A DNA stretch of 64,000 nt from Leadbetterella lacunae (GCF_042649125.1 NZ_JBHRYQ010000001.1:248001-312000), one strand, 5' to 3'; shown: positions 52,263-62,173, numbered from the stretch's first letter. The notes: generated by a model not told the origin, from the sequence alone. Program-made: numbers and translations.

Positions 52263-53234
52263 TTATTTGTTAAACGCTATTTTTACTAATTCTTTAAATA
52301 TTTTTAGTGAGTCTTTGAATCCCAAGTTTGAACCATCTCTGTGAATCCACCTTTTGAGCGGTTGCTCACATATCATACTCGAAGATCTTTCTAGTCCAAA
52401 ACTCGCATTCATTCTTTGGAATATCTCTACATCAAATAACCATTTGGTTTTAAATGGCTTCGCAAAAGTCTGGTTTATAATTTGGCGTGTCATTACTTTG
52501 GCTCCACACTGCGTGTCTTGAAAGTTTAGTTTCAAAATCGTGTTTATCATCATATTTATGCTTTTGCTAATCACGCTTCTCGACGATTTTCTTTGAATAT
52601 TTGCCCCCATTCTTTCTATTCTAGAGCCGCTCACGATTCCAAATTCAGATTTTTCTATCGTGTAAACCAGATTTTTAAGATCTTCGAAGTCCGTAGACAA
52701 ATCAGCATCTAAAAAGCCGAAATGCTCTATTCTAGTATATCTTTTTATGTAGTTTATACCCGCTCTTACAGCTTCGGCTTTGCCTTTGTTTTTTAGGCAG
52801 TCTACTACTATTACTTGTTCTTTGTAAGCTATTCTTAGTTTGTTTAGTACACTTAGTGTTCCGTCTGAGCTACCATCGTTTACAAAACATAACAGGTAGT
52901 CGGGGTGGGATTCTATAAATGTTTTAAACTGCTCAGTTTCTAGTCTATCGTGTTCGTTGTAGCAAGGTATCACGATTCCGTTTTTAGGGAAAGAATACGT
53001 GATAGAAGTATTTTGACCCATTAGGTTTTTGATTTCATTTTTTCTAGCATTTAAAGAAAAAATCAAATCATCGTACACGTGTATTTCATCTTGGTTGTTG
53101 TATTTTTTAAAATTTTCTGGACTTCCTGTTTTTACATAAGTATTTCCGGTGTTGTTTTCTACCAGTCTAACATGTTTGAAATTTAAATTGTCTTTGTATT
53201 TTGGTACAAATAACGGACGCACAAAATTTGTCAT
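52263..53234 (-). CDS. Glycosyltransferase family 2 (dolichyl-phosphate-glucosyltransferase-like)
   Basis: A 323-residue GT-A enzyme. After a roughly 80-residue N-terminal extension without recognisable motifs, the catalytic domain begins GIVIPCYNEHDRLETEQF, with CFVNDGSSDGTLSVLNKL, KNKGKAEAVRAGINYI, the metal-binding DADLSTD and GIVSGSRIERMG. No membrane helix is apparent, so it is cytoplasmic or peripheral. Such enzymes transfer sugars to polyprenyl phosphates or lipids. The N-terminal extension is unusual for the family. Single-gene unit. Confidence 0.9.
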   Translation of the reverse strand: MTNFVRPLFVPKYKDNLNFKHVRLVENNTGNTYVKTGSPENFKKYNNQDEIHVYDDLIFSLNARKNEIKNLMGQNTSITYSFPKNGIVIPCYNEHDRLETEQFKTFIESHPDYLLCFVNDGSSDGTLSVLNKLRIAYKEQVIVVDCLKNKGKAEAVRAGINYIKRYTRIEHFGFLDADLSTDFEDLKNLVYTIEKSEFGIVSGSRIERMGANIQRKSSRSVISKSINMMINTILKLNFQDTQCGAKVMTRQIINQTFAKPFKTKWLFDVEIFQRMNASFGLERSSSMICEQPLKRWIHRDGSNLGFKDSLKIFKELVKIAFNK

Positions 53235-53691
53235 AGATACTTTAAGTAATTGGTTAGTTTCTGTTTAGTATATTTTTTTGGGGATTACACCTTGGGAAAG
53301 ATTTGTCTCCTGAAAAGTCTTATAATTCACAATCATTTAGTATCAAAAGGTGAAAAATCCATGCCAAAACCAGTAATTCTGTCGATAAAACTATATTGAA
53401 GCCAATGCTACCGTTTGTTAAGTTTAATTCAGAAATAATTCATTTTTATATTTCTCGGAATGATTGTTGAGACCCTAAAAGCATACACACAAACTCCATT
53501 TTTCTTACTCTTCTTTCAAAATACACATTCATTCATTTTGTCCATTTTTCTTCTAATTGCCATTTCAGATGCATTTATATTTGGTTGAAAGAATTCTTTA
53601 TATATTGACTATTTGCCTTCATAAATGCCTCTAAAATGCCTTTATGTCTATAATTTTTATAGATTACAGAATTGGTGGTATTAATTGAGGT
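53235..53691. other. Intergenic region, no gene seen
   Basis: AT-rich sequence upstream of the GT2 gene. I see no RNA gene or credible coding region, only the expected promoter space. Confidence 0.5.
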
Positions 53692-53726
53692 AAAAAAAAA
53701 TGACCAAAGAGTTCGATTCTTTGGCC
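53692..53726 (-). terminator. Terminator of the hybrid histidine kinase gene
   Basis: CCAAAGA (53704-53710) pairs with TCTTTGG (53718-53724), extended by outer TG/CA pairs with one mismatch. On the minus strand it is followed by nine T (A run 53692-53700). Confidence 0.8.
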
Positions 53727-53798
53727 ATTCTGAAGTTCGATTTATATGATTTGATTTCAAGAAAAAAATCCAGTTTCTGGAAAATCGCCTTTAACTGA

Positions 53799-56700
53799 TT
53801 ACGTCAGATCACATACTTCCTTTATTTTATCAATCAATTCTTTTTGTTTAAATGGTTTTGCTACATAAGCATTCATGCCGAGATCAAAACATTTGGTTTG
53901 TTCACCTACTAGAGAGTGAGCCGTCATTGCAATAATTGGGATGTCCATTTTGAGCTCCTGACGTATAAATGTGGTTGCTTGATACCCATCTTTTACTGGC
54001 ATCTGAAGGTCCATTAATACGAGGTCGTATTTTTTCTTAACCAAAAGGTCTATGCCTTCTTGTCCATTGTTTGCGATATCTAACTCAAAACCGAAGTTTT
54101 CAATCACCTTGGCTGCTAATAGCTGATTCATTCTGTTGTCTTCACAAAGTAGCACCGATAAGCTTCTACTTGGTTTCGTAGGTTTAAAGCTCTCGGTTTG
54201 CCTTGCCTCTACTTCTGACTTGACTTTTGGAAACGTGAGCACAAAAAAGAATTCAGAGCCTTTGCCCAATGTACTATTGACTTGAATTTCCCCTTTTTGG
54301 AGCTCTATCAACTGTTTGACAATATTTAACCCTAAACCCGTACCTCCAAATTTGCGAGTAGTACTTTCTTCAGCTTGCCTAAATCTTTCAAAAATAGCAA
54401 CTTGCTTGTCTTCCGGTATTCCTATTCCAGTATCTTTTACAGAGAATCTAAGTGAAACTGTTTCTTCGGCTTCTTCTACTTTTTTAACTGAAATAGTAAC
54501 TTCTCCTTCCTCTGTAAACTTAAGTGAGTTTCCAGCCAAATTCATCATTATTTGGTTTAGTCGGCCTTTGTCGCCCATTACATATTCTGGCATGTCGGCG
54601 TCTAGAAGCAAATTGAAATCGAGGTTTTTGTTTGTTGCTTTATTTTTTAGTAGATCATAAACGTGTTTTAAGGTAACTTTTAGACTAAACGGCTGACTTT
54701 CTATAACCAACTGACCAGATTCTATTTTTGATGTATCTAATATGTCATTTATGATATTTAGCAAATTGTCTCCCGCCACGTGAATATGATCCACATACTC
54801 ACATATAGTATCGGGAAGGTCTTGCTGCGTCAATAGTTCCGTAAAACCAATAATGGCATTCAAAGGGGTTCTGATTTCATGACTCATATTTGCCAAGAAA
54901 CTGTCTTTTACTTCAGCTGCCTGAACAGCCATGTTTTTGGCGTTTAGCAAATCCAGCTCAGCTTGTTTCTTTTGCGTATAGTCTTCTGCCGCACTAAAGA
55001 ATCCAATTGGTTCACCTTTGGTGTTTTTTATACAAGTGATACTCACCCAAACTGGAATATGTTTTCCAGATTTTGTAACGTATGTCCATTCATTGGCTTC
55101 GGCACCTTCTTTTTCGCAAGTTTTTGCAGCCAAAGTCATAAAGTCGGGTGTTATTTCTCGATTTAATTCTTTAGTTAGTTCATTAGCACGAGTATAAATT
55201 TCTTCTTGTAAATGAAAATCAGTGAGATTCATGTTATTTAAAATCTCTGCCTCAGTGTATCCCAATAAGTTTAAGCATGCCTTGTTTGTTCTGACAATCT
55301 TTCCTGTTAAACTTGTAAACATTACCGCATGGCTTACCCCATTAAATATCGCAATTTGGGTTTCCATCAAAGTATTTATCTGTAGGATTTTTTCTTTCTT
55401 CTCAGTTATATCAGAGCCAATAGAAATAAAGTTTTTTACTTCACCTTCTTCATTAAAAACTGGGCTAATGCCGAGTTCAAGCCAATATTTAGTGCCATTT
55501 TTACTTCTATTTTTAATTTCTCCTTTAAATGGTATATTTTGTTCTAAGCACTCCCTAATTTTGTTAATGGTTTGTGGGTCAGTGTCTTCGTATTGAACTA
55601 ATTTGCCCGGGCTTGTGCCAATAAACTCTTCTAAAGTATAACCTGTTTTGGTTTCACAGGCCTTATTTACCCATTCTACTTTCCGGTATTTGTCTGTGAT
55701 TATTACAATGTTATCTGTTTTTTTAGCCACTAACGAAAGCCTTTTGTTTTCCTCGTCTATGGCTCTCATTAGCGATATGTCTCTTGCGGTTGCATATAGC
55801 ATCCCCGATTCTTTATCGGCAGAGGCGTGCCAGCTGAGAAGTTTATAGCTGCCGTCTTTACATTTAAATCGTGTTTCAAAATTTATAGTCGGTATTCCTA
55901 AACCCAGATTCTGAATTTCTAATTGCGTTTTTTCTAAGTCCTCTTCGTGTATAAAATCAAAGAAAGGTCTTGAAAGTAATTCATCATTAGAAAAACCCAA
56001 TTCTTTTGAGAAAACATTACTTATTTTTTCAAAATAGCCTTTCGTATTTGCCAAGCAGAAATAGTCTATCGATAAGTCAAAAAACTTATCCAGCCTGTTT
56101 TCTTCAAATATCTGCTTTGTTATATCTCTTTTTATAGAGATGAACTTTAAAGGCTCATTATTTTTATCTAAAAAAGGCACCACGATAGTGTCTGACCAAT
56201 AGTAAGTGCCGTCTTTGGCTTGATTGTTAATTTTACCTTTCCAGATTTTGCCCTGCATGATGGTTTCCCATAGATTGGCAAAAAAATCATCTGGGTGGAA
56301 GCCAGAATCAAAAATGGTGCTGTCTTTTCCTATAAGTTCCTCTCTTGAATATTTTGATGCCCTACATGTTTCTTCGTTTACAAATGTAATTAGCCCGTTT
56401 TTATCAGATATTATTACGCCTGCAGTTTCATCAAGGGCTATTTTATAACTATTGAGCTCGCTCGTTACGTTTTCTATTGCGGTTTCAGACAAGGCATAAA
56501 CCTCATCAAGTAGTTCTGAGTTTTTCTTTCTTAATTCCAAATGTGTAATAACATGCTTTGCCAAAGTGTTTAAAGCTAGTCTTTGTACATCGGTTAGTTT
56601 TTTTGGCACTTCGTCTACCACTACCAAAGCCCCTATGTTGTAGCCTTCGGGTGTAGTTAAGGGCATGCCAGCGTAAAATCTAATGTAAGGTGAGTTTAAC

Positions 56701-57017
56701 ACCAATTGGTTGTCTCTGAAAATCTCACTTTCATGGGTATCACAAACCTCAAATATGTCTTCGCCTAAAAGTGTGTATTGGCTAAAAGAGACATCTCTCG
56801 GTAATTCCTCAAATCTCAAACCCACACGCGACTTAAACCATTGACGATTGGCATCGATGAGCGAAATGTAAGCTATTGGCACTTCGCAAATTTGTGAGAT
56901 AAGCTTTGTGATATCATCGAATTTTCCTTCGGGGAAAGTATCCAGGATATTGTAGTCACGCAAAGCCTGAAGTCTTTGTTGCTCGTTTTCAGGAATTAGA
57001 TTTTTAGTTATTACCAT
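53799..57017 (-). CDS. Large soluble hybrid histidine kinase (GAF, four PAS, HisKA, HATPase, REC)
   Basis: A 1072-residue protein without membrane helices. It has an N-terminal GAF domain (about 15-165, with AYISLIDANRQWFKSRVGL), PAS domains at about 190-300, 310-415, 425-545 and 555-690 (for example GYTLEEFIGTSPGKLVQ), a HisKA box SFLANMSHEIRTPLNAIIGF, and a HATPase with NQIMMNLAGNSLKFTEEG and GGTGLGLNIVKQLIE. A C-terminal receiver follows with LMDLQMPVKDGYQAT (phosphoacceptor Asp) and YVAKPF. No response regulator gene is adjacent. Redox, ligand or light sensing through the PAS/GAF array is possible but not assignable. Confidence 0.94.
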   Translation of the reverse strand: MVITKNLIPENEQQRLQALRDYNILDTFPEGKFDDITKLISQICEVPIAYISLIDANRQWFKSRVGLRFEELPRDVSFSQYTLLGEDIFEVCDTHESEIFRDNQLVLNSPYIRFYAGMPLTTPEGYNIGALVVVDEVPKKLTDVQRLALNTLAKHVITHLELRKKNSELLDEVYALSETAIENVTSELNSYKIALDETAGVIISDKNGLITFVNEETCRASKYSREELIGKDSTIFDSGFHPDDFFANLWETIMQGKIWKGKINNQAKDGTYYWSDTIVVPFLDKNNEPLKFISIKRDITKQIFEENRLDKFFDLSIDYFCLANTKGYFEKISNVFSKELGFSNDELLSRPFFDFIHEEDLEKTQLEIQNLGLGIPTINFETRFKCKDGSYKLLSWHASADKESGMLYATARDISLMRAIDEENKRLSLVAKKTDNIVIITDKYRKVEWVNKACETKTGYTLEEFIGTSPGKLVQYEDTDPQTINKIRECLEQNIPFKGEIKNRSKNGTKYWLELGISPVFNEEGEVKNFISIGSDITEKKEKILQINTLMETQIAIFNGVSHAVMFTSLTGKIVRTNKACLNLLGYTEAEILNNMNLTDFHLQEEIYTRANELTKELNREITPDFMTLAAKTCEKEGAEANEWTYVTKSGKHIPVWVSITCIKNTKGEPIGFFSAAEDYTQKKQAELDLLNAKNMAVQAAEVKDSFLANMSHEIRTPLNAIIGFTELLTQQDLPDTICEYVDHIHVAGDNLLNIINDILDTSKIESGQLVIESQPFSLKVTLKHVYDLLKNKATNKNLDFNLLLDADMPEYVMGDKGRLNQIMMNLAGNSLKFTEEGEVTISVKKVEEAEETVSLRFSVKDTGIGIPEDKQVAIFERFRQAEESTTRKFGGTGLGLNIVKQLIELQKGEIQVNSTLGKGSEFFFVLTFPKVKSEVEARQTESFKPTKPSRSLSVLLCEDNRMNQLLAAKVIENFGFELDIANNGQEGIDLLVKKKYDLVLMDLQMPVKDGYQATTFIRQELKMDIPIIAMTAHSLVGEQTKCFDLGMNAYVAKPFKQKELIDKIKEVCDLT

Positions 57018-57424
57018 TTTTGGAAAAGGGTTTTGGTCTAAAAAGTTTTCAAAATTTCAAATTCTCAGGACTGAGTTTATCTTTAGTTTTTTTTAACTTT
57101 TACAGATTCTATTTTTAACTTTTGCAGCAAAATTTATACCGATGTATCTTTCTGTTAATAAAATACTTATTAAACGGTGTAGTAATTCATTAATATTTTT
57201 AAATCAAGACTTTATTTCTTTTTTTTCGAAGGAAAATTGATGTCTTATTTTTGGAATATTCCAATTTTGGGAAAGATTAAGTGTAATTAAAAAACCTTAA
57301 AGTGATGACTAGAAAGGTCCTTTTTTTTGAAGAGATGTGCAGGATGGTATTAAACGATTTTACTATTGCAAAAAGCTTCTTGGGCTAAAATAAAAGTATT
57401 TTATTTTAATTGAAAAAAACAAAA
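57018..57424. other. Intergenic region, no gene seen
   Basis: AT-rich region upstream of the hybrid kinase gene and downstream of the CDF gene. No RNA gene, clear terminator or coding sequence was identified. Confidence 0.5.
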
Positions 57425-58318
57425 TCAATTAGGTTCGATATGAATCAAAACCTGCCCCAACTGCGGAAACTTTAGTTTGAGGGTGTCTTTTAAATCATGT
57501 GAAATTTGGTGGCCTTCTTTTACCGAAATATGGGCGTCTACTATGGCGTGCAGGTCTACATGATAGGTCATGCCGGCTTTTCTGATGTAGCATTTTTCTG
57601 TGTCTAAAACTCCCTCAACAGTGGTTGAGACTGCTCGGATTTCTTCTAAAAGGTCGTCATACAGGTGTTCATCCATTATTTCGCCGAGAGCCGGTCTAAA
57701 TATCAAATAGCTGTTATAAAGTAAAAATCCTGAAGCGAATAGTGCCGCCCAGTCGTCGGCGGTTTCGTAACCTTTTCCAAAATAAACCGCAATAGAAATT
57801 CCAATAATTGCCGCAATAGAAGTAATGGCGTCGCTTCTATGGTGCCAAGCGTCTGCTTTAAGGGCACTGCTGTTAGTTTCTTTGGCTTTTTTTGATACCA
57901 ATTGATACGATATTTCTTTCCAAATAATAAGAGGAGCAAGCACCAGAAGTGTCCATGGTTTGGGTATTTCGTGGGGTGTTTGAATATTTAAAATGCTCTC
58001 ATAGGCTATAACTGTAGCGGAGGTTATCAGAAAGCCTACGACCAAAAACGTAATAAGTGGTTCAGCTCTTCCGTGGCCGTAAGGATGATTTTCATCGGCA
58101 GGTCTATTAGCGTATTTTAACCCAAATAATACTAAAAATGAAGAGAAAATATCTGTGGTAGATTCTATTGAATCTGCAATTAAAGCATAAGAATTACCCA
58201 AAATACCCGCGATACCTTTTATGATAGCCAAAGCGAAATTTCCAACTATGCTGAGATAGGTCGCTTTTATAGCGATTTGTTGTGGTGTGTCATTTATTTG
58301 GGTCTGTTTTTCTTTCAT
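57425..58318 (-). CDS. Cation diffusion facilitator (CDF) family transporter
   Basis: A 297-residue inner-membrane transporter from the ATG at 58318 (MKEKQTQIND). A longer frame from 58369 would add 17 residues that do not match the family. About six helices are present. Metal-site residues are in NSYALIADSIESTTDIFSSF (helix 2) and ALKADAWHHRSDAITSIAAI (helix 5, H-x3-D). The cytoplasmic C-terminal domain has TYHVDLHAIVDAHISVKEGH. It exports zinc or another divalent cation by proton antiport. The metal is not determined. Confidence 0.93.
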   Translation of the reverse strand: MKEKQTQINDTPQQIAIKATYLSIVGNFALAIIKGIAGILGNSYALIADSIESTTDIFSSFLVLFGLKYANRPADENHPYGHGRAEPLITFLVVGFLITSATVIAYESILNIQTPHEIPKPWTLLVLAPLIIWKEISYQLVSKKAKETNSSALKADAWHHRSDAITSIAAIIGISIAVYFGKGYETADDWAALFASGFLLYNSYLIFRPALGEIMDEHLYDDLLEEIRAVSTTVEGVLDTEKCYIRKAGMTYHVDLHAIVDAHISVKEGHQISHDLKDTLKLKFPQLGQVLIHIEPN

Positions 58319-58450
58319 AATTTGAATAGAGCCCAAATCCAAATTGAGTACTCTGCTATTATTCCTCAAAATTAATAGCCTGGCATTGTAAAAGAGAATA
58401 ATTAGGAATTATTTTTAGTATTTAATTCAATTTAAGAATTAAAAAATAGT

Positions 58451-58488
58451 AAAAAAAAGGCCCATTTCGTAAATAAACGAAACAGGCC
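58451..58488 (-). terminator. Terminator after the DJ-1/PfpI gene
   Basis: GGCC (58459-58462) and TTTCGT (58465-58470) pair with ACGAAA (58477-58482) and GGCC (58485-58488) across a two-base internal loop. A T run follows on the minus strand (A run 58451-58458). Confidence 0.75.
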
Positions 58489-58509
58489 ATATCGAATTTC
58501 AATCCAAAC

Positions 58510-59283
58510 TTACTTCAATTTTTTTAGTAACAATTCAGCTACTAGTTCAGACGATGCAGGATTTTGTCCCGTTATAATCAGTTCGTTTTCAACTGCATAC
58601 GGGTTCCAGTCTGCTTTTTTAGAATAAATGCCACCATTAGCTTTTAGCATATCTTCTACCAAGAAAGGTACTACGTTGGTAAGTTGAACAGCCTCTTCCT
58701 CTGTGTTAGTAAATCCTGTTACTTTTTGACCTTTCACAAGCGGCGTTCCGTCTGCTTTTTTGGTATGTTTAAAGATTGCAGGTGCATGACATACGGCTCC
58801 AACTGGCTTTCCGTGAGCATAAAATGCCTCGATGAGGGCAATTGAGTTTTTGTCTTCGGCAAGGTCCCAAAGTGGTCCGTGTCCGCCCGGATAAAACACT
58901 GCGTCATAGTCTGCCTGATTTACATCTGCTAGTTTTAAGGTTTTTGCCAATTGTGCTTGGGTTTCATTGTCTGCATAAAATCTAACAGTAGCAGGTGTTT
59001 GAGACTCAGGGGCTGAGCTTTTAGGGTCAATCGGGGGCTGTCCTCCTTTTGGAGAAGCGATTGTGATTTCAATACCGTTGTCTTTTAAATAATAAAAAGG
59101 AGCGGCAAATTCTTCTACCCAAAATCCGGTTTTATGTCCGGTGTTTCCTAGTTCGTCGTGGCTGGTTAATACAAAAAGTACTTTTTTCATTTTAGTTTGT
59201 TTTTGAGTGTTGTAACTATTTTCTTGAGGATTTGTAAACGAAAACAAACCCAAGGCCATGGCCATTACAATTGCGACTTTCAA
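58510..59283 (-). CDS. DJ-1/PfpI family protein (type 1 glutamine amidotransferase-like)
   Basis: A 257-residue protein of the DJ-1/PfpI superfamily, close to the Hsp31-like branch. The nucleophile Cys is in VGAVCHAPAIF, the acidic partner in KTGFWVEEFAAPFYYLKDNG and the oxyanion segment in FYPGGHGPLWDLAE. These proteins act as glyoxalase III or stress-linked hydrolases. The N-terminus MKVAIVMAMALGLFSFTN looks like a signal peptide, so it may be periplasmic. An internal Met32 (MKKVLFVLTSHDE) would give a cytosolic 226-residue form, and the start choice decides this. Confidence 0.88.
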   Translation of the reverse strand: MKVAIVMAMALGLFSFTNPQENSYNTQKQTKMKKVLFVLTSHDELGNTGHKTGFWVEEFAAPFYYLKDNGIEITIASPKGGQPPIDPKSSAPESQTPATVRFYADNETQAQLAKTLKLADVNQADYDAVFYPGGHGPLWDLAEDKNSIALIEAFYAHGKPVGAVCHAPAIFKHTKKADGTPLVKGQKVTGFTNTEEEAVQLTNVVPFLVEDMLKANGGIYSKKADWNPYAVENELIITGQNPASSELVAELLLKKLK

Positions 59284-59358
59284 TAAATGTTGTTTTTAAT
59301 TATGACACAAAACTAAGGCGAAGAAAATCAGGAAAAATTGATGTATGGTAAGAAACGA

Positions 59359-59940
59359 TTATTGTGAAATTTCTTTTCTAATTCTGCTGAGGCTTTCAGT
59401 GGTTATCCCCAAAAAGGAAGCGATGTGGTAGTTTTTAACTATCTGCTCGATGTTTGGATAGGTTTCAATGAAGCTTATATAACGCTGAGTGGCCGTTTGT
59501 GAAAGTGTAGCTAATATCCGTTTTTGAAAACTAGCGAAAGCCCGCTCCATTTTCCTTCTAAAAAATGTTTCTACTTTAGGTATTTGGGCATAAAGCTGCT
59601 CCATTTGTGTGTGTGATACTTTATATAAGGTGGCGTCTTGTATGCATTCGATAAACATCATCGCTTTGCCTTCTGTGAAATATGCCGTGTAGTCGCTTAT
59701 CCACCAATCGTTTATGGCAAACTGCAAGGTGTGCTCTTTGCCCGAAGGGTCAATAAAGTAGGTGCGTAAACATCCAGTTTGAACATAATATTCAAAATTT
59801 ACTTGATCATGTGCTTGTAATAAAATATCTCCTTTTTTGACGCTTATTTTCTCAAAACTATCACAGACTAGGTTTACTTCAAAAGGTGTTAAATTTTCGC
59901 TTTCAAATATTTTAGTAACAATTTCGCTTTCGGGTTTCAT
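59359..59940 (-). CDS. Crp/Fnr-family transcriptional regulator
   Basis: A 193-residue regulator with an N-terminal cyclic-nucleotide-binding-type beta roll (ISVKKGDILLQAHDQVNFEY; CLRTYFIDPSGKEHTLQFAI), a long dimer helix, and a C-terminal HTH IVKNYHIASFLGITTESLSRI. There are no Cys clusters, so iron-sulfur FNR-type sensing is unlikely. Its target and ligand are unknown. It lies 75 bases upstream of the DJ-1 gene on the same strand, and could regulate it. Confidence 0.92.
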   Translation of the reverse strand: MKPESEIVTKIFESENLTPFEVNLVCDSFEKISVKKGDILLQAHDQVNFEYYVQTGCLRTYFIDPSGKEHTLQFAINDWWISDYTAYFTEGKAMMFIECIQDATLYKVSHTQMEQLYAQIPKVETFFRRKMERAFASFQKRILATLSQTATQRYISFIETYPNIEQIVKNYHIASFLGITTESLSRIRKEISQ

Positions 59941-60010
59941 GGGTCAATTATATAATTTGTGTATGAATTTAGAATCATTTTTCGAGTAATTAATCCTCAA
60001 AAGCTTTATC

Positions 60011-60460
60011 TCAACCCAACTTTTTGCTTTTGTATTCATAATATTCGCCACTTGGTAATGATTGAAATGCTGCAGTTAATTCAGCCGGTGGTAGGGTAAG
60101 CTTGCGGAGTTCTAAGTTCATCCAAGCTCCTTTTGCGGTAATGTGGGCACATTTATCGCCATTTTGATTAAAAATTTCGTGGTGTACCGTCCACCTACCT
60201 CCATCTTCCGAAATCTCTCCTTTTAGTATATTTACACGCACGGTGTCTTGTATCTTAAGTTCTTTTATGAACGTACATTCTTCTTTAAACAGGATTGGCC
60301 CAATCTGCAATTCCGCCATTTTTTCTGAATTAAAGCCGGACTCTATGAAGAAACTTACCCTGCAATGTGCACCGTAATCGTAATATTTTGAGTGTGTTAC
60401 GTGTCTGTTTGGGTCACAGTCTGACCACCTAACTTCCAGTGTTTTTTCGAAGGACTTCAT
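60011..60460 (-). CDS. Acyl-CoA thioesterase-like hotdog protein
   Basis: A 149-residue 4HBT-type hotdog protein. The N-terminal active-site region LEVRWSDCDPNRHVTHSKYY has the catalytic Asp and the HV-x-x-x-x-Y stretch of YbgC/4-hydroxybenzoyl-CoA thioesterases. Later strands include FKEECTFIKELKIQDTVRVN and GRWTVHHEIFNQNG. It hydrolyses a thioester of unknown acyl group, in the cytosol. It is a single-gene unit, 70 bases upstream of the Crp/Fnr gene. Confidence 0.88.
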   Translation of the reverse strand: MKSFEKTLEVRWSDCDPNRHVTHSKYYDYGAHCRVSFFIESGFNSEKMAELQIGPILFKEECTFIKELKIQDTVRVNILKGEISEDGGRWTVHHEIFNQNGDKCAHITAKGAWMNLELRKLTLPPAELTAAFQSLPSGEYYEYKSKKLG

Positions 60461-60611
60461 GCCGATTTTTCTGAGTTTGTTTTAAAAGTATTGCTTTACA
60501 TACAAGATACAGCAGTTTTTAGTTTCCAAACCAATATGGCTGTTGAAGTTTTGGAAGAAAATAAGTTGAGCAATGTTTAAATGTTTCGTTTGGGATAATT
60601 CAATTTTTAAA

Positions 60612-60652
60612 ACAAAAAAAAAAGGAAAGGGCACTTAGGCTCCTTTCCTTTT
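60612..60652 (-). terminator. Terminator of the small membrane-protein gene
   Basis: AAAAGGAAAGG (60620-60630) pairs with CCTTTCCTTTT (60642-60652). The T run on the minus strand corresponds to the A run at 60612-60623. It lies 22 bases after the stop codon. Confidence 0.88.
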
Positions 60653-60673
60653 AGTTTTCTGGTGATACTGTTT

Positions 60674-61015
60674 TTAATCCACCTTGTTTTTTACTAAAAA
60701 ATAGTATGTTAAAAAGCCAAAAGCTACCATCACCATTTCTACGCCGATGGGCAGTACTGAGTCTTCTCTCAAAAAATGTGGCAAATGGGCGATTAGCATA
60801 AATCCTATTCCGCCAAATAATAAGATGAGGCCCCATTTGAGGTTATCAAATTTGAAACTTGTAAAATTTTTCGAGATTAGCGAAAGGCTCTCTGGATCTA
60901 GCTGCTTGCTGTCTATCATTTTTCGTTTCAAAAAGAAGTTAGTGATTGTCATGGTGAACAATAATAAACTCCCAAAAATGGATGCTACTACTAATACGGT
61001 TGTTAAATCTATCAT
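60674..61015 (-). CDS. Small inner-membrane protein (DUF6249-like)
   Basis: A 113-residue protein from the ATG at 61015; a longer reading from 61075 adds 20 residues without support. Three hydrophobic helices are predicted by eye: VLVVASIFGSLLLFTMTI near the start, WGLILLFGGIGFMLIAHLPH, and IGVEMVMVAFGFLTYYFL. A charged cytoplasmic loop (KRKMIDSKQLDPESLSLIS) lies between helices 1 and 2. It resembles DUF6249-type proteins encoded next to ECF sigma factors, and here it diverges from one. Confidence 0.72.
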   Translation of the reverse strand: MIDLTTVLVVASIFGSLLLFTMTITNFFLKRKMIDSKQLDPESLSLISKNFTSFKFDNLKWGLILLFGGIGFMLIAHLPHFLREDSVLPIGVEMVMVAFGFLTYYFLVKNKVD

Positions 61016-61178
61016 TTTGTTTTCTGGTTTAAATGTTTTGGGCAGTAGACAAACTAACTTTGAAAAATGTTGCAAAGCAGTTGGTATTATTTTTATGGAG
61101 TAAATTGGGGCCGTTTATTTTTCCAAAAATTATTTCTCACCTTGCAACATATTGGTGGAGGTCATTGTCTAATGCAAT

Positions 61179-61739
61179 ATGTTAGAAGAAAAACACGTGG
61201 TTTCGTTGGTATTGGAAGGCAATCAGGCGGCTTTTAAGAGCCTCGTGAAGCAATATGAGCGTATGGTGTTTTATATTGTATACAAGCTAACCGACAATCC
61301 TGATATAGCAAAAGATATCGCACAGGAAGTTTTTATTAAGGTTTATCGGAATATTTCGAAGTTTAAATTTGAGTCTAAACTTTCTACTTGGATTGGTAAA
61401 ATAACCTATAGCGAAACCGTAAATTATCTCAAAAAAGAAAACAGATACACCACCGCAGATAGGTTAGACGAAATACACGCCACCACACTAAAAAGCGACG
61501 ATAATCCGTTTGATAATACGCATAAGAACGACATTTCTTTTCACCTAAAAAATGCGATAGCCCGATTGCCTGAGCATTACAGAAGGGTTTTGGTGCTGTA
61601 TCATCTGGACGAGTTTGACTATAAAGAAATAGGGGATATTTGTCAAATGCCGGAAGGCACCGTAAAAAACTACATTTTTAGAGCGAGAAAGCTACTCAAG
61701 GAAGATTTGGAATTAAACTTTAAAGAAGAATGGGTATGA
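61179..61739 (+). CDS. ECF-type RNA polymerase sigma factor
   Basis: A 186-residue group-4 sigma factor. Region 2: LEGNQAAFKSLVKQYERMVF, then NPDIAKDIAQEVFIKVYRNI and FESKLSTWIGKITYSETVNY. Region 4: ARLPEHYRRVLVLYHLDEFD, then the HTH YKEIGDICQMPEGTVKNYIF. Its stop overlaps the start of the downstream membrane-protein gene (ATGA), and a DUF6249-like membrane protein is encoded divergently. The signal and regulon are unknown. Confidence 0.94.
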   Translation: MLEEKHVVSLVLEGNQAAFKSLVKQYERMVFYIVYKLTDNPDIAKDIAQEVFIKVYRNISKFKFESKLSTWIGKITYSETVNYLKKENRYTTADRLDEIHATTLKSDDNPFDNTHKNDISFHLKNAIARLPEHYRRVLVLYHLDEFDYKEIGDICQMPEGTVKNYIFRARKLLKEDLELNFKEEWV

Positions 61740-62143
61740 AACAGAAAAAAAATATAAGTGATTTATTAAAGGAACAAGCTGAATTTGAACATGCAGCTTT
61801 TGACCCCAAAGATCAAAAAATATACGAAATGATTTTTGAGGAGCTTTCAGTTAAGCCAGAATTAGACATCGATGTGTTTTTTGCTCAGGAAGTGGTAGAG
61901 ACCATAGAAAAGCAGGAAGAAGTGAAAGCCAAAATATGGATGTACGCGACTCATTCCTTGTTTTTTGTGCTGATGTGTGGCGTCATTTTCGGGACCATTT
62001 TTTATCTAAAAAAATCTTCGAATGTCTTTTTACTTGAAAGTCTAAGTGCAAATTTTGTTTACATATTATTAGTTACGTTTGTTTATTTCGTGATTCAGAC
62101 CTTGGATACCCTTTTGGTAAAAAACAAAAACTCCTTCGTTTAG
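61736..62143 (+). CDS. Putative membrane partner (anti-sigma candidate) of the ECF sigma factor
   Basis: A 135-residue protein from the ATG at 61736, which overlaps the sigma stop as ATGA; an ATG at 61730 would add two residues. A cytoplasmic charged part (1-70) precedes two helices at about 71-91 (HSLFFVLMCGVIFGTIFYL) and 102-125. The cytoplasmic-then-membrane layout and translational coupling fit an anti-sigma factor, but no known anti-sigma motif is seen. Confidence 0.68.
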   Translation: MKQKKNISDLLKEQAEFEHAAFDPKDQKIYEMIFEELSVKPELDIDVFFAQEVVETIEKQEEVKAKIWMYATHSLFFVLMCGVIFGTIFYLKKSSNVFLLESLSANFVYILLVTFVYFVIQTLDTLLVKNKNSFV

Positions 62144-62173
62144 AGGTTTTCAGTTTTATAGTCATTCTTCAAT